From: Sporosarcina sp. ACRSM
Lineage (GTDB): Bacteria; Bacillota; Bacilli; Bacillales_A; Planococcaceae
Reading direction: 5' to 3'
Assembly (NCBI RefSeq): GCF_022346545.1
Contig: NZ_JAKRNU010000001.1
Span: forward strand, 248,001-312,000
DNA: 64,000 nucleotides
Below are positions 63,984 to 64,000 of the stretch, piece after piece; position 1 is the stretch's first letter, and every line of letters begins with the position of its first letter. The translations under genes were made by a program, and so were the position numbers. The notes under the pieces are model-generated. The model saw only the letters and a program-made list of their open reading frames with translations. It was not told the origin of the DNA and ran no database searches.

Positions 63984-64000
63984 TTTTATACGGATAGCAA

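Overview
The window reads as the chromosome of an endospore-forming, low-GC Gram-positive bacterium of the order Bacillales. It carries spoIVA, the spoIIA operon with sigF, spoVAF, sleB/ypeB, prsW, menaquinone genes, bacillithiol-type ypdA and TRAP (mtrB), in an order close to two blocks of the Bacillus subtilis map (hepS to fer, and rsiX to nudF). Protein sequences are moderately diverged from B. subtilis, and several expected genes are missing (spoVAA-AE, spmAB, dacF, yqzK). That fits Planococcaceae, for example Sporosarcina. The genus is an inference from memory, not something a search has shown. Nearly all genes lie on the minus strand. I saw no rRNA, tRNA, prophage, insertion sequence or CRISPR array.

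Layout. 1-2.3 kb: menG (partial), hepS, mtrB, folE, hbs. 2.5-7.5 kb: spoIVA, yphF, yphE, gpsA, der. 7.9-13.3 kb: a four-S1-domain protein (ypfD), plsC, cmk, the PilZ protein ypfA, ypeB, sleB. 13.8-21.4 kb: prsW, an asparaginase, ypdA, a metallophosphoesterase, a LysM protein, recQ, ypbB, ferredoxin. 21.5-31.6 kb: riboflavin transporter ribU behind an FMN riboswitch, sigX/rsiX, resDE, resABC, rluB. 31.7-39.7 kb: a D,D-carboxypeptidase, scpBA, ypuF, ribT, lysA with a tiny membrane ORF, spoVAF, sigF, spoIIAB, spoIIAA. 40.2-46.6 kb: pdp, deoB, xerD, fur, a SpoIIM-like protein, nudF, yqkF. 46.8-64 kb is more accessory: lipoproteins, nupC, xpt-pbuX behind a guanine riboswitch, an MFS exporter, a stress protein behind a sigma-B-like promoter, atoE-scoB-scoA with a divergent LysR regulator, exoA, a YhcN lipoprotein, pseudouridine genes psuK-psuG, and a DadA-type oxidase.

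Functional links. The resABC and resDE genes pair cytochrome c maturation with its redox two-component regulator. The spoIIA genes, spoIVA, sleB/ypeB, spoVAF and YhcN form a sporulation/germination set. The xpt-pbuX, nupC, pdp-deoB and psuKG genes cover nucleobase and nucleoside salvage.

The most unusual content is between genes. A family of mosaic, nested palindromic elements occurs at about 2.3-2.5, 7.6, 13.4-13.7, 18.2-18.5, 29.9-30.2, 60.1 and 62.3-62.5 kb. The copies keep stems, lengths and loops while the paired bases change together. One part is a 37-nt double hairpin with an invariant AGGAC loop, present four times at constant length. This points to selected nucleic-acid structure, not random drift. 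At least two copies lie where they must be transcribed (between resA and resB, and in the psuK leader). A separate 41-bp tandem repeat (six full units) lies upstream of spoIIA.
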